From positions 1 to 55,172 of the IMG/VR virus record IMGVR_UViG_3300044982_000113: DNA of 55,172 nt, one strand, 5' to 3'. This stretch comes from a virus. Made by a program: the position numbers and the translations under genes. Of the stretch, positions 39,307 to 47,337 are shown in pieces; position 1 is the first letter of the stretch; each line of letters opens with the position of its first letter. The notes beneath the pieces are model-generated. The model was given only the letters and a program-made list of their open reading frames with translations, ran no database searches and had not been told where the DNA came from.

Positions 39307-41872
39307 TCTCGATCCCGATGGGCGACCTATGTTGTCGTTGATCGGTAATCGATCCTGCACCGACTGCAAGCTCCAACGCAATACCGAGGAAGTCTGCGAG
39401 ATGGGTACTGGCCCTGGCCAGGCTCAGATCATGGTGGTCGGTAAGATGCCGAACTCGGACAGATACCAGCAGGCGCTGGAAGATCAACTGCTTGAGGTTG
39501 GCCTGAGCCCGAGCCAGATGTACTTCACCCAAGCCCTGAAGTGCCGAAACTTCGAGGACAATGCCAGCAATGCCGACGTCAAGGCTTGCCGGCAATATCT
39601 TGACAACGAGATTGCGGTTGTCAAGCCCTCACACATCCTGGCACTTGGTAACGAGGCATTGCTCGCGACCACCGGCCATTCTGGGATCATGAAGTACCGA
39701 GGTCGGGTAATCGAGAAGAATGGCTACACGGTCATTCCCACCGTATCCCCATCAGCGGTCTCGCGCAATCCTGGTCAACTGCCCGGGTATATGGCTGACC
39801 TTCGACTCTTCGCCAATGACTATCTCGGCAAGTCATCTGGGGTCAAGATTCCGAAGTATTCGGTGATCGACACCAAGAAGAAGTTGCAGGCGCTGAAGAA
39901 GATCCTCTTCATGACGAAGGAGATCAGCTTCGACATCGAGTCCACCATCAATCCGCTTGGGGAGTTCGACCCCGGCGCCAAGGTGATCAGTCTCGCCGGC
40001 ACTTGCATCGTCGATATGGGCGACGGCAAGGACAAGATCTTCGGCTTCGCTTTGCCGCTCTACCATCCCGAATCGCCCTGGCAACGTACCTGGCGATCGG
40101 TGCTGAGGTTCCTCAAGGGGGCTCTCGAGTCAATCCGTAAGGGGACTGCTCAGAACGGCAAGTTCGACTGTCGGTGGTTGGTGCACTTCGGCATCAACAT
40201 GAACCACACGTTCGACACCATGCTGGCCATCCACATGCTGAACGAGAATATCGCCAAGGGCCTCAAACCCAATGCCATGGCTCGATTGGGTGTACCACCA
40301 TGGGGTCGTGATACCAAGAACCTGCTGAACGACCCCCTCGCCGAGGTACTCGAGTATAACTTCCTCGATACCTACTACACCCACTTGCTGAAGAATGACC
40401 TGAAGAAGGAACTCGAGGAACAACCTCGGGTGATGCGCATCTTCGCCAAGTTGATGATGCCGGCAAGTCGAGACCTGGTGCACATCGAGCGTCGCGGGGT
40501 GTGGATCGACCTTGAGCGACTGCGCGCCAGAAAACCTCAGTGCGAAGCCAAGCTCGCCGAGATCGAGTCGAGCATCAGATCCTACCTGCCCGCGCAGGAC
40601 TCCGCCGATTGGCCGGTCGATGCCAAGGGTAAACCCCGTGACATCAACTTCAATGCCAGCATCTTCGCCAGGTGGTTTATCTTCGACTGGTTGAAGATGC
40701 CGGTGCTTGAACGGGGCAAGGAAAAACCCAACGGCGACCCCGGTGACCCCAGCATGGCGGAGTCGGTGTTGCTCCACCTCAAAGGCAAGCATCCGGCAAT
40801 CCAACTCATGCTCGATCGTGTGGAATGGCAGAAGAACCTGAGCTCGTTCTTCAATGCCTACGAGGTCATGCATGATGAAAACCACCGGGTCCACACCACC
40901 TTCAAGCTTGCCGGTACTGTCACTGGTCGACTCAGTTCGGGTAAGGTTGATGCTGAGAAGGTCGGGGGTAAGACGAACCTGCGCGGGGTAAACCTTCAGC
41001 AGGTACCTCGCGATCCATTCATCCGAGGACTCTTCGGTGCGCCTCCCGGTTGGACCTTCGTCGAAGCTGACTACTCTCAGATCGAGCTTCGTATTGCCTC
41101 GTTTATCGCCAATGAACGCCATATGAAGCAGCTGTACATCCAGGGCGCCGACATCCACATGACCACCGCTATGGCGGTGACCGGCTTGCCCAAGAACCGA
41201 ATTACCAAGGAGATTCGAAAGAAAGTCGGTAAGCCGGTCAACTTTGGGTTCCTCTATGGTATGGGGTGGAAGAAGTTCATCGAAACTGCCTTCAACAACT
41301 ACGGTGCGGTGTTCACCGAGTCTGAGGCCAGAGGGTATCGAGAAGCTTACTTCCAGCTTTTCCCCGATCTGATGAGGTGGCACGATCGTCAGCGACGTCT
41401 CGTAGCCAACCATGGGAGGGTGCAGTCACCCCTTGGGCGAGTGCGCCACCTGCCCGACATCTACTCGCCTGACAAGATGGTCCGGGCTGAGGCAGAGAGG
41501 CAGGCAATCAACTCGCCGGTGCAGGGCTTCGCCAGTGATATGGCCTTGCTCTCCATGACGATCATCAACGAGGAGTTCCGGCGCGAGGGTATCGCCGGTC
41601 ACTGCATCGGTCTGGTTCATGACGCCATCAACTTCGAGATCCGAGACGATGAACTGGCCAGGGCACTCCCCATCATCAAGAACACGATGGAAGACCCCGA
41701 TCCACTTCGACGTAAGTTTGGCACCGTGCTTGACATTCCCATCATCGCTGACCTGAAGCTGGGACGACACTGGGGTGACTCCCATGAGGTTGAGGATGCC
41801 TCGGTTATCTATGACGAAGAGCTATTGCGCGGATGGATGGAACAGAACCACCCCGCTTATGCTAGTCTTTGA
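39293..41872 (+). CDS. Family A DNA polymerase fused to a UDG-like iron-sulfur domain
   Basis: 859 aa. Residues 1-175 resemble family 4/5 uracil-DNA glycosylase: CTDC at 22-25 and a C-x14-C pair (KC...AC) for a [4Fe-4S] cluster, but the catalytic motifs are degenerate (SPS where HPS is expected). Residues 205-390 are a 3'-5' exonuclease (Asp214, Glu216 in SFDIES). The polymerase has motif A EADYSQIELR (Asp593), motif B VNFGFLYGMG (Phe651) and motif C VHDA (Asp777). It replicates phage DNA. The fusion may relate to reading or protecting non-standard bases. Confidence 0.93.
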   Translation: MPISNLDPDGRPMLSLIGNRSCTDCKLQRNTEEVCEMGTGPGQAQIMVVGKMPNSDRYQQALEDQLLEVGLSPSQMYFTQALKCRNFEDNASNADVKACRQYLDNEIAVVKPSHILALGNEALLATTGHSGIMKYRGRVIEKNGYTVIPTVSPSAVSRNPGQLPGYMADLRLFANDYLGKSSGVKIPKYSVIDTKKKLQALKKILFMTKEISFDIESTINPLGEFDPGAKVISLAGTCIVDMGDGKDKIFGFALPLYHPESPWQRTWRSVLRFLKGALESIRKGTAQNGKFDCRWLVHFGINMNHTFDTMLAIHMLNENIAKGLKPNAMARLGVPPWGRDTKNLLNDPLAEVLEYNFLDTYYTHLLKNDLKKELEEQPRVMRIFAKLMMPASRDLVHIERRGVWIDLERLRARKPQCEAKLAEIESSIRSYLPAQDSADWPVDAKGKPRDINFNASIFARWFIFDWLKMPVLERGKEKPNGDPGDPSMAESVLLHLKGKHPAIQLMLDRVEWQKNLSSFFNAYEVMHDENHRVHTTFKLAGTVTGRLSSGKVDAEKVGGKTNLRGVNLQQVPRDPFIRGLFGAPPGWTFVEADYSQIELRIASFIANERHMKQLYIQGADIHMTTAMAVTGLPKNRITKEIRKKVGKPVNFGFLYGMGWKKFIETAFNNYGAVFTESEARGYREAYFQLFPDLMRWHDRQRRLVANHGRVQSPLGRVRHLPDIYSPDKMVRAEAERQAINSPVQGFASDMALLSMTIINEEFRREGIAGHCIGLVHDAINFEIRDDELARALPIIKNTMEDPDPLRRKFGTVLDIPIIADLKLGRHWGDSHEVEDASVIYDEELLRGWMEQNHPAYASL

Positions 41873-41897
41873 CGACTGAGCCAGAGATTGGTATGAT
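41869..41897 (+). promoter_or_regulatory. Promoter of the gene at 41916
   Basis: TTGACG, a 17-base spacer and TATGAT with extended -10 TTGG. It overlaps the polymerase stop codon. Confidence 0.75.
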
Positions 41898-41915
41898 GAG
41901 CTAAAGGAGGCCATC

Positions 41916-42137
41916 ATGCCTAAGAAGCAGCGAAAGCGGGCACTCTGCAGGACGACTGGTAAGCCGATGTACAAGGATCGTATCCAGGCTGACTTGATCC
42001 TGCAGATGCTGGAGAAGAACCGGCGTCGACCGAGCTATGAACTCAAGAGGTCCTACCCTTGCGAGTTCTGCAAGTCGTGGCACCACACGACCCAGGAACA
42101 AGATCGAGGTCGGCGAACCATGAGTCATTCCGCCTAA
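41916..42137 (+). CDS. Small basic zinc-ribbon protein
   Basis: 73 aa. AAAGGAGG precedes ATG 41916. The basic start (KKQRKRALC) and CEFCKSWHH suggest a zinc-binding nucleic-acid-binding protein. It lies alone between two promoters, next to the polymerase. Confidence 0.65.
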   Translation: MPKKQRKRALCRTTGKPMYKDRIQADLILQMLEKNRRRPSYELKRSYPCEFCKSWHHTTQEQDRGRRTMSHSA

Positions 42138-42139
42138 CC

Positions 42140-42168
42140 TTGCCTAGTTCCTTCTCGGCATATATGAT
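42140..42168 (+). promoter_or_regulatory. Promoter of the recombination block
   Basis: TTGCCT, a 17-base spacer and TATGAT. It precedes the GAGGAGG site and GTG 42200. Confidence 0.75.
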
Positions 42169-42199
42169 CGACTAATCACTGACCGAGGAGGATTTGCTC

Positions 42200-43261
42200 G
42201 TGCCTGGGCTTTACTATGATGAGCGAGTGGGCAAGGAAGTCGTCACCCACTCCATGATCAAGACGTTTAGACGGTGTCCCCGTCAAGCGTTGTACAAGTA
42301 CCAGGAACGACTCAAGCCGAAGGTGGTGGCCAAGCCGCTCAAGCGCGGAACCTGGATGCACTACCTGCTTGAGGAGCACCACGCCGGTCGAGACTGGCGA
42401 AAGAAACATGCCGAACTCTCGAACAAGTACAACGAACTGTTCGATGAGGAGAAGGACTTCTACGGCGATCTGCCGACCGAGTGCCTGGCACTCATGGAGT
42501 CCTATATCTGGCATTACAAGGCTGATCCCTGGAACGTGCTTGAGACTGAGTTCACGGTCGAGGCTGACTTCCCGGATGGTACCCTGTACCGGGGCAAGGT
42601 CGATGCACTGATCGAGAATGCCTTCGGCCTATGGATCGTCGACCACAAGACCCATGCAGTTCTGCCTGACCAGACATTCCGACTTCTCGATGCCCAGTCG
42701 GCATTGTATATCTGGGCAGCTCGGAAGATGGGCATCGAGGTTCAGGGCTTCATCTGGAATTACCTCAAGACCAAGGCGCCGGCTGAACCTCGGTTGCTCA
42801 AGGATGGTTCGAGGTTGTCGCTGAAGCTGGGTGACACCGACTGGGTGACCTACACCAAGACTCTGAATCGACTCAAAGAGGAACGGGGTTACAAGATCAC
42901 CCGGGCCAACGTCGAGTTTGCCAACCGGCTCAAGGGGGATCGCTATGTACCCGGCGAGCCCCAGGTCTCACCCTTCTTCCGACGTGACATTCTGGAGAAG
43001 GATGAGGGTATGCTGAAGCGGGTGGCCGCGGAAGCCTATCATACCGCTCGACGCATGGCGCGATACCCCTTCACCCAAAGGGATATCGTAGAGAGGGTCG
43101 TGGATCGCGGGTGCACCTTCACCTGCTCATACCGCGACCTCTGCACCGCCGAGCTCATGGGAGGCAACACGACCTACATTCTGGGCAAGACGATGAAGGT
43201 CGGCGACCCTCAGGATTACTACGAGGACCGCGCTGGCGAGCAGAGGGGTACTCCGGAATAA
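42200..43261 (+). CDS. Cas4/RecB-like PD-(D/E)XK exonuclease
   Basis: 353 aa from GTG 42200 (GAGGAGG 9 bases upstream; TTG 42194 too close). Cys26 (FRRCPRQ) and three Cys residues near the C-terminus (CTFTCSYRDLC) form the four-Cys iron-sulfur site of Cas4/AddB-type nucleases. The catalytic segment has Glu117, Asp135 (GKVDALI) and DHK at 148-150. It probably resects DNA ends for recombination by the downstream Sak4-like ATPase and SSB-like protein. No CRISPR array is present. Confidence 0.85.
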   Translation: MPGLYYDERVGKEVVTHSMIKTFRRCPRQALYKYQERLKPKVVAKPLKRGTWMHYLLEEHHAGRDWRKKHAELSNKYNELFDEEKDFYGDLPTECLALMESYIWHYKADPWNVLETEFTVEADFPDGTLYRGKVDALIENAFGLWIVDHKTHAVLPDQTFRLLDAQSALYIWAARKMGIEVQGFIWNYLKTKAPAEPRLLKDGSRLSLKLGDTDWVTYTKTLNRLKEERGYKITRANVEFANRLKGDRYVPGEPQVSPFFRRDILEKDEGMLKRVAAEAYHTARRMARYPFTQRDIVERVVDRGCTFTCSYRDLCTAELMGGNTTYILGKTMKVGDPQDYYEDRAGEQRGTPE

Positions 43262-43301
43262 CATCCCACACCATCCTGTCAGTGCAACACTAGGGGAGAC
43301 C

Positions 43302-43502
43302 ATGTTCGAGCTCAAGTATAACCTCAAGCGCCGCACCGAAAAGGCCGCCATGGCTTTGGTGTGGAAGCTGCCCAAGAAGTTCGTCATGTGGTGCGCGATC
43401 CGAGTGATCGCCAACGCCACCACGGGGAAGTACAGCAACCAGGTTGTTCCCGACCTGACTGCCATGGAGGCGCTGGCGCGCTGGGAGCCGGCGAATGGCT
43501 GA
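43302..43502 (+). CDS. Small hypothetical protein
   Basis: 66 aa, GGGGAGA before ATG 43302. Helical, with basic residues and a VMWCAIRVIANATTGKY centre. Overlaps the next gene by 8 bases. The type is frequent in actinobacteriophage replication arms; function unknown. Confidence 0.6.
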   Translation: MFELKYNLKRRTEKAAMALVWKLPKKFVMWCAIRVIANATTGKYSNQVVPDLTAMEALARWEPANG

Positions 43503-44301
43503 GAAAGACTACAGCGCCATCGCCAAACGTCGGATCACTCGACCGGCGGACATCCAGCGGTTGCCGAAGTTCCACATCTACGCCCGACAGAAGAAGGGCA
43601 AGTCGACCTTCAGCTGCTCGGCGGGTGTGGAAAAGACACTCATCCTGGACCCCGAGCACGGCACCGACACCATGAAGACCAAGAACCCCCACGTCTGGCA
43701 CATCGAGAGGTGGGAAGACCTGGATGAGGCTTACAACTTCATCCGATCTGGGGATCACAACTATGAGTGGGTCTCGGTCGACGGTCTCACGAAGCTCTCC
43801 CAAATGTCGCTGAAGTACACCATGAGGTTGCAGGAAGAACGGTCGATCGACCGAATCCCCGGTCAGGTGCAGCAACGCGACTACGGTAAGGCCGGCGAGG
43901 TCATGAAGACCATGCTGACCAACTTCCACAACCTGCCGCAGGGGGTCATCTTCACCTCCCAGGAGCGGATGCAGGACGGTTTCAATGCCGAGGAGGACGA
44001 GGAGGCAGAAGAGACCGCTGCGGAGTTCGTCCCGGATCTTCCCAAGGGGGTTCGTGGCTACGTCAATTCACTGGTTGATGTCATCGGTCGACTTTACGTC
44101 GTCAAGGTGGAGAGCGCCCGGAACCCTGAGAAGATGGTCGTGCAGCGACGGCTTTGGGTTGGGGAGTCGGTGAAGTATGACACCGGCTACCGATCCGACT
44201 TCACCTTGCCCGACATGGTCAAGATGCCCACGATCCCCAAGTTGGTTCAGTTGATTGAGGAGGGACAGCCCGCAACCAAGAAGAAGGTTGCTGCCAAGTA
44301 A
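43495..44301 (+). CDS. Sak4-like RecA-fold ATPase (single-strand annealing type)
   Basis: 268 aa. The P-loop ARQKKGKST lies at residues 30-38 and a Walker B-like YEWVSVDGL at 90-98, the short RecA-core pattern of Sak4/AAA_24 proteins that anneal or pair DNA with an SSB partner. The genes around it (exonuclease before, SSB-like after) support a recombination role. The C-terminus is Lys-rich. ATG 43495 overlaps the previous gene. Confidence 0.8.
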   Translation: MAEKDYSAIAKRRITRPADIQRLPKFHIYARQKKGKSTFSCSAGVEKTLILDPEHGTDTMKTKNPHVWHIERWEDLDEAYNFIRSGDHNYEWVSVDGLTKLSQMSLKYTMRLQEERSIDRIPGQVQQRDYGKAGEVMKTMLTNFHNLPQGVIFTSQERMQDGFNAEEDEEAEETAAEFVPDLPKGVRGYVNSLVDVIGRLYVVKVESARNPEKMVVQRRLWVGESVKYDTGYRSDFTLPDMVKMPTIPKLVQLIEEGQPATKKKVAAK

Positions 44302-44323
44302 GGAATGAAGGGCCGTCCGGAAG

Positions 44324-44351
44324 TTGCTCTAGCGCTGCCCGGGCATATAGG
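44324..44351 (+). promoter_or_regulatory. Weak promoter before the SSB-like gene
   Basis: TTGCTC, a 16-base spacer and TATAGG. It would give separate high expression of the SSB-like gene. Confidence 0.4.
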
Positions 44352-44395
44352 GTGATCAAGTACTCAACCGCATGACCGAGGAAGGCTGCCAACAC

Positions 44396-45049
44396 ATGGC
44401 AACGCAGGACAAGAAGGAAACCGTCACGACTCATGTCGTTGACTTCACCAACGTGAAGGACGGCGGTGCTAGCTTCAACAAGAAGCGGGTGCCCGCCGGC
44501 GACTACCTCGCGAAGGTCACGAAGGTCCAGGACGCGCCGTCCAAGGCCGACGGGATCCACCAGTGGTTGTACACCGTGGAGCTCCAGCAGGCCCACACCG
44601 ATCGCAAGTTCCCGTACTACTGCAAGCTCCAGGAGAACCAGCTCTGGAAGCTGCGGAACCTCTTCCTCGCGGCCGGCATCGTGGTGCCCAAGAAGAAGGT
44701 CCGGGTCGACCCGTCCAAGATCATCAACAAGCTGATCGGCGTCACACTCGAGGACGACGAGTACGACGGTAAGATGCAGTCCAACATCGCCGCGGTCTTC
44801 CCCGCCAGCGAACTCGAGGACTCGGACACCGACGAGGACACCGAGGACACCGAGGAGGAGGAAGAGGAGGAAGAGGACACCGACGACGGCGAGGAGGAGG
44901 AAGACGAGGAGGAGGAAGAGGAGCCCGAGCCGGCGCCGAAGAAGGTCGCCGCCAAGAAGGCTGCTCCCGCCAAGAAGGCTGTCGGCAAGAAGAAGCCGGC
45001 GCCCGTCGAGGATGACGAGATGGAAGAGCTTGACCTCGACGACCTCTGA
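44396..45049 (+). CDS. SSB-like protein with very acidic and Lys/Ala-rich tail
   Basis: 217 aa. GAGGAAGG lies 9 bases before ATG 44396. The first 135 residues form a beta-rich, OB-like domain resembling phage single-strand DNA-binding proteins of the DUF669 type that accompany Sak4. An Asp/Glu tract (about 140-180), a Lys/Ala/Pro stretch and the acidic end EELDLDDL follow. An acidic C-terminal tip is the usual partner-docking peptide of SSBs. The same tip ends the protein at 31630. Confidence 0.7.
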   Translation: MATQDKKETVTTHVVDFTNVKDGGASFNKKRVPAGDYLAKVTKVQDAPSKADGIHQWLYTVELQQAHTDRKFPYYCKLQENQLWKLRNLFLAAGIVVPKKKVRVDPSKIINKLIGVTLEDDEYDGKMQSNIAAVFPASELEDSDTDEDTEDTEEEEEEEEDTDDGEEEEDEEEEEEPEPAPKKVAAKKAAPAKKAVGKKKPAPVEDDEMEELDLDDL

Positions 45050-45113
45050 TCTACCCTCCAACTTCGCCTTGACATCTCACAGTCCGAGATGAGACGATAG
45101 GCACGCAAAACTT

Positions 45114-45172
45114 GGGCGGTCCGACCACACAAATCCCTCCTCGGTCAAAGGTTCGGGGTGGTCGGACCGCCC
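45114..45172. terminator. Long hairpin after the SSB-like gene
   Basis: GGGCGGTCCGACCA (45114-45127) pairs perfectly with TGGTCGGACCGCCC (45159-45172), 14 bp with a 31-base loop. It lies between the SSB-like and nuclease genes; a TTGACA without good -10 is upstream at 45069. Confidence 0.7.
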
Positions 45173-45196
45173 ATCCTTGTAGCGACTGGAGAATGT

Positions 45197-45679
45197 ATGT
45201 CGACTCAGCCTGAGGCCAGGATCAGCAAAGCCATCATGGCTGCCCTCAGAGCCCGCGGAATCTTCTGCTTCAAGGTCCACGGCAGCGCCGAGCAGATGAC
45301 CGGTTTGCCCGATATCCTCGCCTGTGTGGAAGGACGGTTCGTTGGATTCGAGACAAAGATGCCGGATAAGCGGCAAAACGTCTCGGCTCGGCAGATCATC
45401 GTGCACAAGGCGATCCAAGCCTCACAGGGCATTGCGGTTGTAGTCTGCGGCGTCAAGGAAGCAATGGGCATCGTCGATGAATTGCACCTTGCCGCCAAGC
45501 GCCGCATGATCCTAGGGACGCCTGAGGTCACCGCGCTTATCGCCGACCTTCAAACTCTGATCTCCACACGAAAGCCTGATGGGCCGGTCAGGACAGCGTC
45601 GCGCGCGGCGGCGATCGCCGAGGGTGAGATCAACGGGCTGAACATGGCAATCCGTATACTGAAGGGAGAACAACCATGA
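45197..45679 (+). CDS. VRR-NUC-type endonuclease
   Basis: 160 aa. Residues 1-100 match VRR-NUC/Holliday-junction-resolvase-like nucleases: Glu6, VHGSAEQMTGLPDI with Asp39, FETKM with Glu52 and Lys54, and Gln66. This family cleaves branched or flap DNA. The C-terminal 60 residues are an extra helical part. It completes the recombination set upstream. ATG 45197 lies 24 bases after the hairpin; the stop overlaps the next ATG. Confidence 0.85.
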   Translation: MSTQPEARISKAIMAALRARGIFCFKVHGSAEQMTGLPDILACVEGRFVGFETKMPDKRQNVSARQIIVHKAIQASQGIAVVVCGVKEAMGIVDELHLAAKRRMILGTPEVTALIADLQTLISTRKPDGPVRTASRAAAIAEGEINGLNMAIRILKGEQP

Positions 45680-45780
45680 CTCTACCCGACGCTATCGTGG
45701 CCTGCTTTGCCATCGTCGGCTTGGTGATCGTGATCTGCGTGGCGATTATCGGACTCAGTATCATCAAGAAGGACAAGTAA
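45676..45780 (+). CDS. 34-aa membrane peptide
   Basis: ATG 45676 overlaps the nuclease stop (ATGA) and GGGAG lies upstream. The peptide is one transmembrane helix (IVACFAIVGLVIVICVAIIG) with a Lys-rich end. Tight coupling argues for a real small gene at the end of the rightward operon. Confidence 0.6.
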   Translation: MTLPDAIVACFAIVGLVIVICVAIIGLSIIKKDK

Positions 45781-45787
45781 CACCAAT

Positions 45788-45822
45788 GCGCCCCACCCAG
45801 TCGATATGACCCGGTGGGGCGC
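45788..45822. terminator. Bidirectional hairpin between convergent operons
   Basis: GCGCCCCACC (45788-45797) and GGTGGGGCGC (45813-45822) form a perfect 10-bp stem. It lies between the end of the rightward replication operon and the end of the leftward small-gene operon. Confidence 0.7.
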
Positions 45823-45829
45823 GAGGGTG

Positions 45830-45988
45830 TCAGTGCTGGTGACCGCAAGGCCACCGACCGGCACCCATGATCATGATGGGCTGAACCAAGTGACCCGCGT
45901 TGTACCCCTGCTTGGCCCAGATGGGGCAGTCACCGATCCATTCGGTGCCGTCCGGCCAGATGATCTTCCAACCCCTGCGGATCTTCAT
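45830..45988 (-). CDS. 52-aa hypothetical protein
   Basis: ATG at 45988 with GAGGGG just upstream on the minus strand; stop at 45830-45832. The protein is Trp-rich (GWKIIWPDGTEW) with two Cys and two late His residues, possibly a metal site. It is the third gene of a leftward unit starting at 46434. Confidence 0.6.
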   Translation of the reverse strand: MKIRRGWKIIWPDGTEWIGDCPIWAKQGYNAGHLVQPIMIMGAGRWPCGHQH

Positions 45989-46003
45989 GGTTGAACCCCT
46001 CAG

Positions 46004-46162
46004 CTAGAGTCGACGGTGGATCGAGAAGGTCTTGGTGCCCCGAGAGTTGATCGTCAGGTGTGGACCACCCTTGGGTCCGATGGTCACCGAGGTCGATCGG
46101 GTGTTCAGGTTGACCCTGACCCAGGGAAAGACGGTGATGGAGTCCCGGATGCGAAGTGTCAT
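46004..46162 (-). CDS. 52-aa beta-rich protein (DUF4236-like)
   Basis: ATG at 46162 shares one base with the upstream gene's stop (TGATG), so it is translationally coupled. The sequence (VRVNLNTRSTSVTIGPKGG ... TINSRGTKTFSI) has the repeated strand pattern of the small DUF4236-like family. Function of that family is unknown to me. Confidence 0.6.
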   Translation of the reverse strand: MTLRIRDSITVFPWVRVNLNTRSTSVTIGPKGGPHLTINSRGTKTFSIHRRL

Positions 46163-46434
46163 CAGGCCCTCAAGGCGTGGGTGGCAAGTGAGATGAGCAT
46201 GATGCTGGGCAGCTGGTGTGAGACGAAGGCGGAGATCTGCTCACCCAGTCGGATGTCGGTGCGGGCATCCATGGACTGCAGTCGAACCCAGCCGCGACCC
46301 TCGACCTGACGGTAGCAGCTCCAACCGTTTTCCGGGAACATCACGGGGCGCTTGTCATTGCGCTCCCACATGAGCCGGATGTCGGGACCATCCTCACGAC
46401 CGACTCGGTCGATGATGATCTTGTCGTGTTCCAT
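46162..46434 (-). CDS. Hypothetical protein
   Basis: 90 aa, ATG at 46434, first gene of a leftward three-gene unit driven by the promoter at 46472-46501. It is charged at the start (HDKIIIDRVGRED), with a Trp-rich centre and a hydrophobic C-terminal helix. A binding site (AGAAGGG) precedes the start. Confidence 0.6.
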   Translation of the reverse strand: MEHDKIIIDRVGREDGPDIRLMWERNDKRPVMFPENGWSCYRQVEGRGWVRLQSMDARTDIRLGEQISAFVSHQLPSIMLISLATHALRA

Positions 46435-46471
46435 GTCAACCCTTCTATTGGGTCAATTGGTCAGTAATTAG

Positions 46472-46501
46472 ATACTAGGGCATACGGGGGCATGATGTCA
46501 A
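46472..46501 (-). promoter_or_regulatory. Leftward promoter for 46434-45830
   Basis: Minus strand TTGACA (plus 46496-46501), an 18-base spacer and TAGTAT (plus 46472-46477). The 177 bases between it and the terminator at 46651 hold no convincing gene. Confidence 0.8.
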
Positions 46502-46650
46502 GGTGAAATGCCTCAAGTCCTGATGGCTTCTCTAAGCGATGGGCTCATCGAGTGCATGAAATTGGGCCCATCATGGGGTGCCGCTCGATTAGAATTGATC
46601 CCAGCTATCTCTGAGGCATGGTGATGCACGATGATGCAGGGGGTGACACC

Positions 46651-46673
46651 AAAAAGCCCCGCTAAAGCGGGGC
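46651..46673 (-). terminator. Rho-independent terminator, leftward
   Basis: Minus strand GCCCCGC-TTTA-GCGGGGC followed by TTTTT (plus 46651-46655). A textbook intrinsic terminator just after the gene at 46679. Confidence 0.92.
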
Positions 46674-46678
46674 CTTGG

Positions 46679-46873
46679 CTACTTATGATGATAACAGGGA
46701 TCTCTGGCAATGCCGGCTTGTTTGACGATCTGTTGAATAACCCCATAACTCCCCCGACCGTACTTGTTCTTGATGTATCGGGTTACCTGGGTTAGGGATT
46801 TACCCTGCTGGTATTCCCGAAGAACATCCCTTCGGATCATAGCCCGAAGAAGCGGGGGATATGGTGCCGGCAT
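46679..46873 (-). CDS. Small helix-turn-helix-like protein
   Basis: 64 aa, ATG at 46873 after AGGAGG. The core REYQQGKSLTQVTRYIKNKY followed by SYGVIQQIVKQAGI has the helix-turn-helix length and spacing of a Trp-repressor/transposase-type DNA-binding domain. Possible transcription regulator. It shares a leftward transcript with the gene at 46882. Confidence 0.6.
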   Translation of the reverse strand: MPAPYPPLLRAMIRRDVLREYQQGKSLTQVTRYIKNKYGRGSYGVIQQIVKQAGIARDPCYHHK

Positions 46874-46881
46874 ATGTCCTC

Positions 46882-47337
46882 CTAGGGCTGGTAAGCCATT
46901 GTGCGACTGAGTACCCGGTCGGCGGCGTCCTTGGCACTGAAACCGACCTGGTAGTAGACGGTCCAGGATTTTTCGGGTTCGTTGCAGGTGTCGTGCTTGA
47001 CGTCGGCGACCTCGACCATGTACTTGTCCACCTCAGCGAGGTAGTTGTAGAAGTCGTGAGTGTGCTTGTTGGCGAGACGACCCATCTCGTCGATGAGTTC
47101 CTGGTCATCAAAGAGCTGACCGAGAACCTCCACCCGGTTGGTCAGGATCTGCTCCCTGCGGTGCTCCCACACCAGGCGGTCTCGACCGTGGCGGGTGAGG
47201 TGGCGCAGGGAGGAGTTGCAGCCCTGTTCCTTGCAAGAAGCGACGTAGATGATCATCTTCTCGCCGTTGACGGCGCCGGTGGTCATGTAGTACCTCTGAG
47301 TGTGGAAGGTGAGGTCGGGCAGCTGGTGAAGGGTCAT
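46882..47337 (-). CDS. Hypothetical protein
   Basis: 151 aa, ATG at 47337 after GAGGAGGA; longer in-frame starts overlap the promoter. It contains YYMTTGAVNGEKMIIYVA and an EHRREQILTNRVEVLGQLF helix. The charged helical middle suggests a soluble protein; no known domain recognised. Confidence 0.6.
   Translation of the reverse strand: MTLHQLPDLTFHTQRYYMTTGAVNGEKMIIYVASCKEQGCNSSLRHLTRHGRDRLVWEHRREQILTNRVEVLGQLFDDQELIDEMGRLANKHTHDFYNYLAEVDKYMVEVADVKHDTCNEPEKSWTVYYQVGFSAKDAADRVLSRTMAYQP

Noticed and set aside
42200-43261. A CRISPR adaptation Cas4
   Set aside because: The nuclease is Cas4-like in motifs only; its neighbours are phage recombination genes and no Cas1 or Cas2 is present.
46513-46746. 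A 77-codon minus-strand frame
   Set aside because: It runs through the intrinsic terminator at 46651-46673 and overlaps the better-supported gene at 46679-46873.
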